Positions 14,196 to 21,626 of a stretch of DNA of 25,163 bases are shown one piece after another. The position numbers and the translations under genes are program-made. The DNA comes from Actinomycetota bacterium (GTDB taxonomy: Bacteria > Actinomycetota > Thermoleophilia > UBA2241): contig JAPLCL010000199.1 in NCBI GenBank assembly GCA_026392265.1, positions 1 through 25,163 of the forward strand, read 5' to 3'. Under the pieces are notes generated by a model. That model worked only from the letters and a program-made list of their open reading frames with translations, was not told the origin of the DNA and ran no database searches. Every line of letters starts with the position of its first letter. Positions within the stretch are counted from its first letter, which is position 1.

Positions 14196-16382
14196 TCAGG
14201 TCGTCTCGGGGTTGACCGGGTTGACGTGCGCCGGCTTGGGCACCGGCGGCTGCGCCGGGCGTTCTTTCTTCTCGCCGTCGCGGGCGACCTTGGCGCGGTG
14301 CTGGGCGGCCTTCTCGTCGCGTTCGCGGAAGGCCTCTTCCGCGGGGACGCCTTCGACAAGCGCGAGGAACTCCGACGCGTCGATGGTCTCGCGCACCATG
14401 AGGATCTTGCTGATCGCGTCGAGCAGGTCCCGCTTGTCGTTGAGCATGTCTTGGGCGACCTGATGCGCCTCCTCGATGATGCGGCGGATCTCGTCGTCGA
14501 TCTGGCGAGCCACTTCGTCCGAGTAGTCGGCCTGCTGCTGGAACTCGCGGCCCAAGAAGGGCATGGATTGGTCGTGACCCAGGGTCCGCGGGCCAAGCTC
14601 CTCGCTCATGCCGAAGCGCATGATCATCTGCTTCGCCGTGGCCGTAGCCTTCTCGAGGTCGTTGGCGGCGCCCGTGGTGATCTCGCCGAACACGACTTCC
14701 TCAGCGGCACGGCCGCCCAGCGTCATGGCGAGCGTGTCCATGAGCTCACCCTTGGTGGTGAGGAACTTGTCCTCGGTGGGCAGCGAGATCGTGTAGCCCA
14801 ACGCCTGGCCGCGGCTCACGACCGAGATCTTGTGCACGGGATCGGTGAACTCGAGGAAGTGGCCGACGAGCGCGTGGCCCATCTCGTGGTACGCCGTGAT
14901 GGCCTTCTCTTTCTCGGAGATGATGCGCGTCTTCTTCTCGGGGCCGGCGAGGACGCGCATGATGCCCTCTTCAAGCTCGTGCATACCGATGATCTTCTTG
15001 CCATAGCGGGCCGCCAGCAGCGCGGCCTCGTTCACGAGGTTGGCGAGGTCGGCGCCGGTGAAGCCTGGCGTCTGCGCGGCCAGAGCATCGAGATCGATGT
15101 CCTTGCCGAGGGGCTTGCCGCGCGAATGCACGTCGAGGATGGCCCGGCGCCCGGGCCTGTCGGGCCGGTCGACGACGATCTGGCGGTCGAAACGGCCGGG
15201 GCGCAGCAGCGCGGGATCGAGGATGTCGGGGCGGTTGGTGGCGGCGATGAGGATGACGTTGTCTTTCATCTCGAAGCCGTCCATCTCGACGAGCAACTGG
15301 TTGAGGGTCTGCTCGCGTTCGTCGTGCCCCCCGCCCATGCCGGCGCCGCGGTGACGGCCGACGGCGTCGATCTCGTCGACGAAGATGATGCAGGGCGCAT
15401 TCTCCTTGGCCTGCGCGAACAGGTCGCGCACGCGTGAGGCTCCGACGCCGACGAACATCTCGACGAAGTCCGAACCGCTGATGCTGAAGAACGGGACGCC
15501 CGCCTCGCCGGCGACGGCTCTCGCAAGGAGGGTCTTGCCGGTGCCGGGCGGGCCGAACAGCAGCACACCCTTGGGGATGCGCGCGCCCAGCTGTTGGAAC
15601 TTCTTGGGATTCTCGAGGAACTCCTTGATCTCGTGCAATTCCTCGACGGCCTCATCGGCGCCGGCCACGTCTTTGAACGTGACCTTGGGGGAATCCGGGC
15701 TGACGCGCTTGGCGCGGCTCTTGCCGAAGCTCATGACCTTGGAGCCGCCGCCCTGCATGCGGTTCATGATGAAGATCCAGAACCCGATGATGAGGATGAA
15801 CGGCAGGATGAAGGTGAGCGCGCTCGTCCACCATGGCGAGTTGGGGCTCTTGGCGTCGTAGGGGACCTGGTACTGATTGAGCAGCTCCGTGGTGATCGCC
15901 GGATCAGTGGTGCCGACCGAGTACTGGGTCTCTTTGCCGCCCTCGGGCGCCTTGAGGGTGACCTGCAGCGTCTGGTCCTTGGTGTTCATGACGACCGACT
16001 GGACCCTGCCGTTGATGACATCGTTGGTGAAGCTCGGCACCGCGGGTGGTTTGGCCACGGTGCCCTGACTGACGGTGACCTTGGGGGCGCTGGTCTTGAG
16101 TAGTTCCTCCAGCGCAGCGGGATCGGCGATCGGCGTGACGTAGAACACGCCGCCGAGCTGGGTGACCTGCGCGAGCTTGCTCTGCGGGTCGATGAGGACG
16201 CTCTTGACGGCGCCGGCCTGCAGGTCGTTGGTGAGGACCTGCTCCGTAGCCATGCCGGGCGCTGAGTAGATCGCCTTGGGGGCGTCGTTGCTGCTGTTGC
16301 CTTGGATGACCCACTCGATGAACATCGCGACGACGATCACGATGAGGATGGGGAACAAGGCGCTGCGGATGAATCTGCTCAA
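14196..16382 (-). CDS. ftsH: Membrane-bound ATP-dependent zinc metalloprotease FtsH
   Basis: Hexameric membrane AAA+ protease that degrades misfolded membrane proteins and regulators; 728 aa. Order: first membrane helix (about 7-26), a large extracytoplasmic region (27-183), second helix (187-206), AAA+ module with Walker A GPPGTGKT (277-284), Walker B IIFVDEID (332-339) and arginine-finger region ATNRPDILDPALLRPGRFDR, then the zinc site HEMGH (499-503). The extracytoplasmic region is about twice the usual size and looks like two copies of one domain (TNDLQAGAVKSV at 51, TNDVINGRVQSV at 119). The start is TTG at 16382-16380 after AGAAGGG; no ATG or GTG fits the first helix as well. A Pro/Lys-rich C-terminal tail follows the protease domain. 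Confidence 0.96.
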   Translation of the reverse strand: MSRFIRSALFPILIVIVVAMFIEWVIQGNSSNDAPKAIYSAPGMATEQVLTNDLQAGAVKSVLIDPQSKLAQVTQLGGVFYVTPIADPAALEELLKTSAPKVTVSQGTVAKPPAVPSFTNDVINGRVQSVVMNTKDQTLQVTLKAPEGGKETQYSVGTTDPAITTELLNQYQVPYDAKSPNSPWWTSALTFILPFILIIGFWIFIMNRMQGGGSKVMSFGKSRAKRVSPDSPKVTFKDVAGADEAVEELHEIKEFLENPKKFQQLGARIPKGVLLFGPPGTGKTLLARAVAGEAGVPFFSISGSDFVEMFVGVGASRVRDLFAQAKENAPCIIFVDEIDAVGRHRGAGMGGGHDEREQTLNQLLVEMDGFEMKDNVILIAATNRPDILDPALLRPGRFDRQIVVDRPDRPGRRAILDVHSRGKPLGKDIDLDALAAQTPGFTGADLANLVNEAALLAARYGKKIIGMHELEEGIMRVLAGPEKKTRIISEKEKAITAYHEMGHALVGHFLEFTDPVHKISVVSRGQALGYTISLPTEDKFLTTKGELMDTLAMTLGGRAAEEVVFGEITTGAANDLEKATATAKQMIMRFGMSEELGPRTLGHDQSMPFLGREFQQQADYSDEVARQIDDEIRRIIEEAHQVAQDMLNDKRDLLDAISKILMVRETIDASEFLALVEGVPAEEAFRERDEKAAQHRAKVARDGEKKERPAQPPVPKPAHVNPVNPETT

Positions 16383-16420
16383 GTGGACCCTTCTGGACGG
16401 GTGCTGGTGGACCGCCGGGG

Positions 16421-16439
16421 GCAGGCTCTTTGAGCCTGC
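16421..16439 (-). other. Intercistronic hairpin between hpt and ftsH
   Basis: Perfect eight-pair stem GCAGGCTC/GAGCCTGC with a three-base loop, in the 92-base gap between hpt and ftsH. On the minus strand it is followed by CCCCCGGC rather than T residues. It is more likely an RNA-processing or stability element, or part of an ftsH leader, than a terminator. Confidence 0.5.
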
Positions 16440-16474
16440 AAGGGCACGTCCTGCACAGTAGCATACCCGTCTGG

Positions 16475-17041
16475 CTACAGCAAAGAACCCTCGTGGTCGA
16501 CGATCGCGGCCGCCGCTTCGGGGGTGAGGACGCCGATGAAATCAAGCGTCCGGAAGTGATCGGCCAGGTCGAGGCCATAGCCGACGACAAACTTGTCTTC
16601 TATCTCGAAACCCACGTACTTGCAGGGGATCTCGGTACGCCGCCGCGAAGGCTTGGTGAGCAGGGCGCAGATCTCGAGCGAGGCCGGCTTGCGGCTGCGC
16701 AGGTTCTTAAGGAGGTAGCTGAGCGTGAGCCCGGAATCGATGATGTCCTCGACGATGAGCACGTGACGCCCCTCGATCTCGAGATCCAGGTCCTTGAGGA
16801 TGCGCACCACGCCGGACGAATCGGTGGACGAGCCGTAGCTCGACACGGCCATGAAGTCGAGGGCCACCGGCGCGTCGATGCGCCGCGCGAGGTCGGCCAT
16901 GAAGAACACCGCCCCCTTGAGCACGCCGACGAGGAGGATCTCCTTACCCTCGTAATCACGGGAGATCTGGGCGGCGAGATCCTCGACCTTGGCGGCCAGC
17001 TCCTCGCGGCCGACGAGCACCTCAGCGATCGGGGCCTTCAC
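16475..17041 (-). CDS. hpt: Hypoxanthine phosphoribosyltransferase
   Basis: Purine salvage enzyme making IMP (and GMP) from the base and PRPP; 188 aa. The PRPP-binding motif is VLIVEDIIDSGLTL (94-107). Also visible are GVLKGAVFFMADLARRI (39-55) and DFMAVSSYG (62-70), the flexible-loop SY pair. The C-terminal KFVVGYGLD matches the family. GTG at 17041-17039 is preceded by GAGGAGG at four bases. The start lies inside the 3' end of tilS (20-base overlap); tilS-hpt-ftsH is a widely conserved cluster. Confidence 0.96.
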   Translation of the reverse strand: MKAPIAEVLVGREELAAKVEDLAAQISRDYEGKEILLVGVLKGAVFFMADLARRIDAPVALDFMAVSSYGSSTDSSGVVRILKDLDLEIEGRHVLIVEDIIDSGLTLSYLLKNLRSRKPASLEICALLTKPSRRRTEIPCKYVGFEIEDKFVVGYGLDLADHFRTLDFIGVLTPEAAAAIVDHEGSLL

Positions 17042-18452
17042 ATATCCTCCTCGAAGACGAGCAGCGTACAACGACTACTCTCACGCACGCGAAAGCCCTG
17101 CGCAACCCTGCCGCGCCGCGCCCCGCCGCGAGCACGAAGGCGCGGGCGCGCTCGGGGGCCGGCGCCCGGGCGCCGGCCAGAAAGCGCGCCACCGTGGTCT
17201 CGTGACCGAGGCCCAACGGCGCGAATCGTTCGCCGCGCCGCGGGTGACGCAGCGTCACGCGACGCGGCGGTCCGGGCAGGCCGATGAAGGCGCGCGCTGG
17301 GTCGCGCTCCAGCGCCGATCCGTCCTGCAGCCGGGCGCGGAAGGAGCGGCCGCAGGCGACGAGGGCGACGCCCTCGCCGCCGGTGGCCGCCAGCGCCGCG
17401 CCGTCGATCGCGGCCGCCCGGCAGACGTGCGCCGGCTCACGGCGCCGGAGGCGCAACACGCCGCCGGCGCGCACCGCCTCGAGGCCGCGCCCGAGGCCGG
17501 CGCTGCCCGCGTCATCTCGCCGCGTACACAGGTTCAGCAGCGCCTCCACGACGCGGCGCTCCACGAGCGCTTGTCCGCCGAGCGCCTCGCGCGCCGCGTC
17601 GTGCAACACGAGGGCGCGCAGCGCAGGCGGCTCGACGGCCAGCGCCGCGATGCCGAAGGCGGCCAGATCACCGGGCGCCTTCGGCCAGGCGGCGCGAGCG
17701 GCCGCGGCAGCGGTCGCCGCGGCCAGCACGTCGGCCTCAGCCGCGGCCATGGCCGCCGTGTCGGCGAGCGTCTCGGCGACCCGCGGGTTCAGGCGCTGCA
17801 GAGCGGGCAGCACCTCCAGACGAAGGGCATTACGCGCGTAGACGGGCCGGGAATTGGTGACGTCCTCTCCGTACTCGACCCCGCGCGCTCGGCAGTACTC
17901 GCGGATCTCCGCCGCGCCGAGGCAGAGGAGCGGCCGCGCGAGCGGCCGCGCCGGCGGCCGCTCTCGCGGCCGCATGCCGGCGAGACCGCGTGGCGACGCG
18001 TACTTGGCCAGCCGGTACAGCACGGTCTCGGCCTGGTCGTCGCGATTGTGCGCGGTGACGACGACAGCGCAGCCGTTGCTGACGGCGATCTGCTCAGCAC
18101 GCGCGTAGCGCAGCGCGCGGGCGCGGGCCTGGAAGCTCGAGCCGCTGAGTCGGCGCCGCAGGCGCACGACATGGAGCGGCACCCCCGCCGCCTCGCAGGC
18201 GCGTGTGACGATCTCCCGATCACGGTCGGAGTCGGCGCCGCGGGCGCCGTAGTCGACGTGCAGCGCGGAAAGACGCAGCCCCAAGCCGAGGCGCACGTCG
18301 ACGCCCGGCAGCAGAGCGAGAAGCGCCATCGAGTCGGCGCCCCCGGACAGCATCAGCAGCAGGTGCTCTCCGGGCCTGAGGACGTCCTCCCGCGCCACGA
18401 AGCCGGCCACGCGCCGCTCGAGACGAAAGCTCGCCGCATCGACGCCGCCCAC
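17022..18452 (-). CDS. tilS: tRNA(Ile)-lysidine synthase
   Basis: Modifies C34 of the CAU-anticodon tRNA-Ile with lysine so that it reads AUA; essential in most bacteria. 476 aa. The N-terminal ATP-pyrophosphatase domain carries the PP-loop SGGADS (36-41), LHVDYGARG, and the HNRDDQAETVLYRLA motif. A conserved FQARARALRYA segment lies between them. The central and C-terminal parts are Ala/Arg-rich and diverged, ending with the usual RRGERFAPLG segment. The start is GTG at 18452-18450, 9 bases after the stop of the DsrE-like gene; no strong ribosome site. The last residues overlap hpt in another frame. Confidence 0.94.
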   Translation of the reverse strand: MGGVDAASFRLERRVAGFVAREDVLRPGEHLLLMLSGGADSMALLALLPGVDVRLGLGLRLSALHVDYGARGADSDRDREIVTRACEAAGVPLHVVRLRRRLSGSSFQARARALRYARAEQIAVSNGCAVVVTAHNRDDQAETVLYRLAKYASPRGLAGMRPRERPPARPLARPLLCLGAAEIREYCRARGVEYGEDVTNSRPVYARNALRLEVLPALQRLNPRVAETLADTAAMAAAEADVLAAATAAAAARAAWPKAPGDLAAFGIAALAVEPPALRALVLHDAAREALGGQALVERRVVEALLNLCTRRDDAGSAGLGRGLEAVRAGGVLRLRRREPAHVCRAAAIDGAALAATGGEGVALVACGRSFRARLQDGSALERDPARAFIGLPGPPRRVTLRHPRRGERFAPLGLGHETTVARFLAGARAPAPERARAFVLAAGRGAAGLRRAFACVRVVVVRCSSSRRICEGPDR

Positions 18453-18461
18453 GGCGACGCG

Positions 18462-18809
18462 TCAGAAGGAGACGACCTTGTCGCTGCGAGCGGTCGCGGC
18501 GGCGAGGTCGTGGATGGTCTCGACGCGGACGCCTGGGGCAAGATCGCCCTCGGCGAGACCGCGCGCGATACAGCAGGTGCCGCAGCACGACACGTCCACG
18601 GCTTTGTCGAGGAGATCCAGCAGCATCCGCTCGAGCGAGGCGTGGGCACCGCGCGGGTCCTGCCCACCGCGCGCCGCGTGCACGGCGTCGCCCATGAGGA
18701 AGACCTCGACGTGTTCGTCGCGCACGACGAGCGCCTCGGCAAGCCGAAAGGCGTTGTAGGGCCCTTCGCTTCCATAGGGGGGCGTGTTGACGACGATCAG
18801 CACCGACAT
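18462..18809 (-). CDS. DsrE/DsrF-like family protein
   Basis: 115 aa with the DsrE fold pattern: MSVLIVVNTPPYGSEGPYNA (1-20), a central VEVFLMGDAVHAA strand-turn, and a cysteine-rich loop CCGTCCIARG (75-84) where family members carry their sulfur-relay cysteines. Cysteines at 75, 76, 79 and 80 suggest thiol or persulfide chemistry. The ATG has GAGGAGG four bases upstream. It begins the transcript that continues into tilS, and a possible -10 (TATGCT, 18864-18859) lies upstream with no clear -35. A sulfurtransferase or sulfur-carrier role is inferred from the family; the substrate is unknown. Confidence 0.82.
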   Translation of the reverse strand: MSVLIVVNTPPYGSEGPYNAFRLAEALVVRDEHVEVFLMGDAVHAARGGQDPRGAHASLERMLLDLLDKAVDVSCCGTCCIARGLAEGDLAPGVRVETIHDLAAATARSDKVVSF

Positions 18810-18889
18810 GGCGCCTCCTCTCGGGCCGTGCTCACGGCCTCACTGCGGGACGCGGCCGAGCATAGCAGAAGGGCGTTCGGCGGCACCGG

Positions 18890-18924
18890 CGGGCGGCGGG
18901 CGGCCGGCGGCCGCCCGCCGCCCG
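18890..18924. terminator. Long GC hairpin after aqpZ
   Basis: Sixteen-pair perfect stem (arm GGGCGGCGGGCGGCC plus one closing C-G pair) with a three-base loop, six bases beyond the aqpZ stop on the minus strand. It lacks a T-tract, so termination may rely on the stem alone or it may serve as a 3'-end barrier. It also insulates the downstream DsrE-tilS transcript. Confidence 0.6.
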
Positions 18925-18930
18925 AGAAGC

Positions 18931-19671
18931 TTACTCCGTGGCCTCGCCCGGGCCCTCGATCTTGTCGCGGGACGACGACGGGACCTCGAGGAAATACCGG
19001 TACACGAGACCGGCGATCACGGCACCCACGATGGGGAACACGATGAAGAGCCACAGCTGACTGAGCGCCCAGCCGCCCACGAAGAGAGCCGGGGCCAGGC
19101 TACGCGCCGGGTTCACCGACGTGTTGTCCACCGGGATGCTGATGAGATGGATGAGGGTCAGCGCCAGACCGATGGCCAGTGGCGCCAGCCCGGCGGGCGC
19201 CCGCCGGTCGGTGACACCGTGGATCACGAGCAGGAAGAAGAAGGTCAGGAGCACCTCGACGACGATCGCCGCCAGCATCGTGTACCCCGCCGGGGAATGG
19301 TCGCCGTAGCCGTTCGCCGCGAATCCGTCCGCAAGCGTGAACCCCGCCTTGCCGCTGGCGATCACGTACAGCACGGCCGAGGCGGCGATGGCGCCAAGGA
19401 TCTGGGCGACGACGTAGGCGGGAATCTTACCCGCCGGGAAGCGGCCGCCGATCCACAGGCCGATGGTCACGGCGGGGTTGAAGTGACCGCCGGAGATGTG
19501 CCCCACCGCATAGGCCATGGTCACGACCGTGAGGCCGAAGGCCAGCGCCACGCCGAGCCAGCCGATGCCGCTGCTGCCGACGGAGGCGGCCAGCACGGCG
19601 GCGCCCGTGCCTCCGAAGACGAGCCAGAACGTGCCGAAAAACTCCGCGGCGGCTTGTTTGCCTGTACTCAT
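18931..19671 (-). CDS. aqpZ: Aquaporin Z-type water channel
   Basis: Inner-membrane channel for water, 246 aa, six membrane helices plus two half-helices. Both NPA boxes are present: HFNPAVTIG (NPA 65-67) and SVNPARSLAPA (NPA 187-189, R190). The selectivity filter looks water-specific: H175 in LTLIHLISIPVDNTSVNPAR and R190, as in E. coli AqpZ, rather than the glycerol-type GlpF filter. ATG at 19671-19669 is preceded by GGGGGTC; an upstream extension to 19785 would add 38 residues without membrane or NPA features. Tandem 11-base repeats sit 16 bases before the start. Confidence 0.95.
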   Translation of the reverse strand: MSTGKQAAAEFFGTFWLVFGGTGAAVLAASVGSSGIGWLGVALAFGLTVVTMAYAVGHISGGHFNPAVTIGLWIGGRFPAGKIPAYVVAQILGAIAASAVLYVIASGKAGFTLADGFAANGYGDHSPAGYTMLAAIVVEVLLTFFFLLVIHGVTDRRAPAGLAPLAIGLALTLIHLISIPVDNTSVNPARSLAPALFVGGWALSQLWLFIVFPIVGAVIAGLVYRYFLEVPSSSRDKIEGPGEATE

Positions 19672-19686
19672 ACATGACCCCCGAAT

Positions 19687-19708
19687 GACGGTGAGAAGAC
19701 GGTGAGAA
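19687..19708 (-). promoter_or_regulatory. Two tandem 11-base repeats upstream of aqpZ
   Basis: TTCTCACCGTC occurs twice head to tail on the minus strand (19708-19698 and 19697-19687), 16 bases before the aqpZ ATG. An 11-base period of direct repeats is the usual spacing of sites for OmpR/PhoB-family response regulators. No -10/-35 pair was recognised nearby. Confidence 0.45.
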
Positions 19709-19805
19709 GCGTCTTGCGGACGGTCGTACCCACAGACGCGAGACTCGAACCGCGGGGAGTGAGCACGAGCGGCGCGCCGAGGCACGTGGAGTTCGGCGCG
19801 CGCCG

Positions 19806-19836
19806 GAAAACAAGAAGGGCGCCCGAACGGGCGCCC
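19806..19836 (-). terminator. Intrinsic terminator of the initiator tRNA gene
   Basis: On the minus strand: GGGCGCCCG, loop TT, CGGGCGCCC, then TTCTTGTTTTC. It starts 10 bases after the tRNA CCA end, with a T-rich tail as expected. Confidence 0.88.
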
Positions 19837-19845
19837 CGGAAGGCT

Positions 19846-19922
<77 letters not shown>

Positions 19923-19939
19923 ACGAGACTGGACTGTAG

Positions 19940-19969
19940 ATTGTATACCCGGGATCGCGGCATTGTAAA
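19940..19969 (-). promoter_or_regulatory. Promoter of the initiator tRNA
   Basis: On the minus strand: -35 TTTACA (19969-19964), 18-base spacer, -10 TACAAT (19945-19940), each matching the consensus at five of six positions. The -10 lies 17 bases before the mature tRNA 5' end, leaving a short leader for RNase P. Confidence 0.75.
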
Positions 19970-20042
19970 GTGGGATGCAGGGCTGTGCCCCATGCGCGGC
20001 GTAAAGCTCAGACGACATCTTCCGATACACTGTCGTGAGGCT

Positions 20043-21134
20043 ATGAGACGAGACAAATCACAGGCGAACGCGCGGTGGGCCGCGACGACGGTCGCGTTCG
20101 CCTGCGCGCTGAGCGTGATGGTCCTCACGCTCCTGCCCGCGGCGGCCCTCGCGACCCCCGTGACCCAGGACATCGAGTCGCTGCAGGCCCAGGCGAAGCA
20201 GGCGCGCGCCGAGGTCGCGCGCCTGGACCACGCCGCCGCGATCGCCGTCGAGAAGTACAACGTCGCGCGTTCGGAGCTCGACGACCTCAGCGTGCGTCTT
20301 GTCGAGGCGCGCCGCGACCTCGCGCGCGCGCAGCTCCAGCTCGACGTGGCCCGCTCGGTACTCGGCGAGCGCATGGCCGACATCTACAAGAACGGCGGCC
20401 TGAGCGTGCTCGACGTGGTGATGGGCGCCCGGGACTTCACCGAGATCGACACTCAGATCGACTACTTCCAGCAGATCAGCCAGGCGGACGAAGACGCCGT
20501 CACCGGCATCGAGGTGCTCACCGAGAGCGTGGGCAAGCTGGCCGATCAGGTCGAGACAGACCGTGCCGCGGCGCTCGTGCGCGAGATGGACCTGCGCGAG
20601 AAGCGCGCCGACGTCGAGGACCAGCTGGCGCAACGGCAGGCGCTGCTCGCCGACCTCAGCGCCCAGGTCAAAGCGCTCATCGAGCGCCAGGCGCGCCTCG
20701 ACGCCGCCGCGTCACAGCGCCTCGCCGACGCCGCCGGCGTCGATATCGGCAGCATCAACGGCAGCGCCGCCCAGATCGCGCTCGTCAAGGAGACGATGAA
20801 GTACCTCGGGATCCCCTACGTGTGGGCGGGCGCCTCGCCCTCGGGCGGCTTCGACTGCTCAGGCCTCGTCCTCTACGTGTACGCCAAGTTCGGCGTCAGC
20901 TTCCCACACGGCGCCACCATGCAGGCGCACATGGGGACGCCGGTACCGTTCGGTAGTATGGAGCCTGGCGACCTCGTGTTCTTCGGCGACTCCACCTTCT
21001 ACCACCACGTCGGTATCTACATCGGCAACGGCCTCTTCATCGAGGCGCCCCATACCGGCGACGTGGTCAAGGTCAGCCAGCTGGCCGGCCGCGGCAGCAC
21101 CTTGGCCTGCCGGTACCCCATCCGGCTGCCGTGA
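20043..21134 (+). CDS. Secreted NlpC/P60 peptidoglycan endopeptidase (RipA-like)
   Basis: Cell-wall hydrolase, 363 aa. Residues 1-38 are a signal peptide (RRDK head, hydrophobic VAFACALSVMVLTLLPAAA, AxA-like cleavage near ALA). Residues 43-230 form a long coiled coil, the PcsB/RipA-type regulatory arm. The C-terminal NlpC/P60 domain (245-363) has the catalytic FDCSGL (C272), HHVGIYIG (H322) and E334 twelve residues later, which matches the Cys-His-Glu triad of RipA. It probably cuts the D-Glu-mDAP type bond of stem peptides during cell separation. I use ATG 20043 (GTGAGG just upstream) because it opens the signal peptide directly. The upstream extension to 19941 overlaps the tRNA promoter. 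Confidence 0.93.
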   Translation: MRRDKSQANARWAATTVAFACALSVMVLTLLPAAALATPVTQDIESLQAQAKQARAEVARLDHAAAIAVEKYNVARSELDDLSVRLVEARRDLARAQLQLDVARSVLGERMADIYKNGGLSVLDVVMGARDFTEIDTQIDYFQQISQADEDAVTGIEVLTESVGKLADQVETDRAAALVREMDLREKRADVEDQLAQRQALLADLSAQVKALIERQARLDAAASQRLADAAGVDIGSINGSAAQIALVKETMKYLGIPYVWAGASPSGGFDCSGLVLYVYAKFGVSFPHGATMQAHMGTPVPFGSMEPGDLVFFGDSTFYHHVGIYIGNGLFIEAPHTGDVVKVSQLAGRGSTLACRYPIRLP

Positions 21135-21135
21135 A

Positions 21136-21198
21136 GCCGGCTCCGGCGCCCTCACCGACCACGGTCGGCAGCGCGCCTCTGTCCCCGGCGCCGCCGGC
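21136..21198 (+). other. Structured gap between the NlpC gene and the small membrane protein
   Basis: Outer arms GCCGG/CCGGC and CGGCGCC/GGCGCCG with a three-base bulge, enclosing an inner hairpin CCGAC-CACG-GTCGG (21156-21169). It starts right after the NlpC stop. It could attenuate read-through or protect the upstream message. No T-tract follows. Confidence 0.4.
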
Positions 21199-21214
21199 AA
21201 GGTAGACTGACGTC

Positions 21215-21544
21215 ATGCAACCCAACGGTCTCTTTGTGCTCGCGGTCGGTCTCTGCAGTTTCGCCGTGGTCGTCGTGTTTGCCGCCTTCATGGCCCATCG
21301 GGCGTGGAAGCTCGCAAAGCGCGGCCTGCGCATCTCCAGAGTGGTCCTCCCTCTGGCCGAGGACCTCGCGCGCAAGTCCGAAGACCTGGCTCGCGTCTCG
21401 TACGGCGTCGGCCTCAAGACCGACGAGATCGCCCTCAACCTGGAGAAGATCGACGCCTCGCTGCACCGGCTCCAGGTGGTCTTCAAGGCGTTCAGCGAAA
21501 GCGTGGCTCCGTTCCGCAAGGTCACGGACTACTTCGGCATGTGA
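21215..21544 (+). CDS. Small membrane-anchored protein of unknown function
   Basis: 109 aa. A single N-terminal membrane helix (about 5-28, GLFVLAVGLCSFAVVVVFAA) is followed by basic residues (HRAWKLAKRGLR). A long helical, amphipathic cytoplasmic stretch (35-105) then carries heptad-like LARKSEDLARV and LEKIDASLHRL segments. The positive-inside rule places the C-terminus in the cytoplasm. I do not recognise a family; the shape recalls short anchored coiled-coil proteins such as the DUF948 type, but no signature is clear. The ATG has a weak AAGGTAG site 10 bases away. It follows the peptidoglycan hydrolase by 80 bases on the same strand and ends at a strong terminator. Confidence 0.75.
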   Translation: MQPNGLFVLAVGLCSFAVVVVFAAFMAHRAWKLAKRGLRISRVVLPLAEDLARKSEDLARVSYGVGLKTDEIALNLEKIDASLHRLQVVFKAFSESVAPFRKVTDYFGM

Positions 21545-21547
21545 CAG

Positions 21548-21586
21548 CGGATGGGGGGCGTGCTCTGCGAGCACGCCCCCCATCCG
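21548..21586. terminator. Strong bidirectional terminator
   Basis: Perfect 18-pair stem (arm CGGATGGGGGGCGTGCTC) with loop TGC, three bases after the small membrane protein stop and facing the convergent aldehyde oxidoreductase gene. On the plus strand it is followed by TCTTGCTCGT. Confidence 0.85.
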
Positions 21587-21626
21587 TCTTGCTCGTCCGC
21601 CGGCCCGACCAGTCGGCGCCGTCGCC

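Noticed and set aside
16989..19046. Plus-strand open frame of about 685 codons opposite tilS and the DsrE gene
   Set aside because: Shadow frame; the minus strand carries tilS with its SGGADS and HNRDDQAET motifs.
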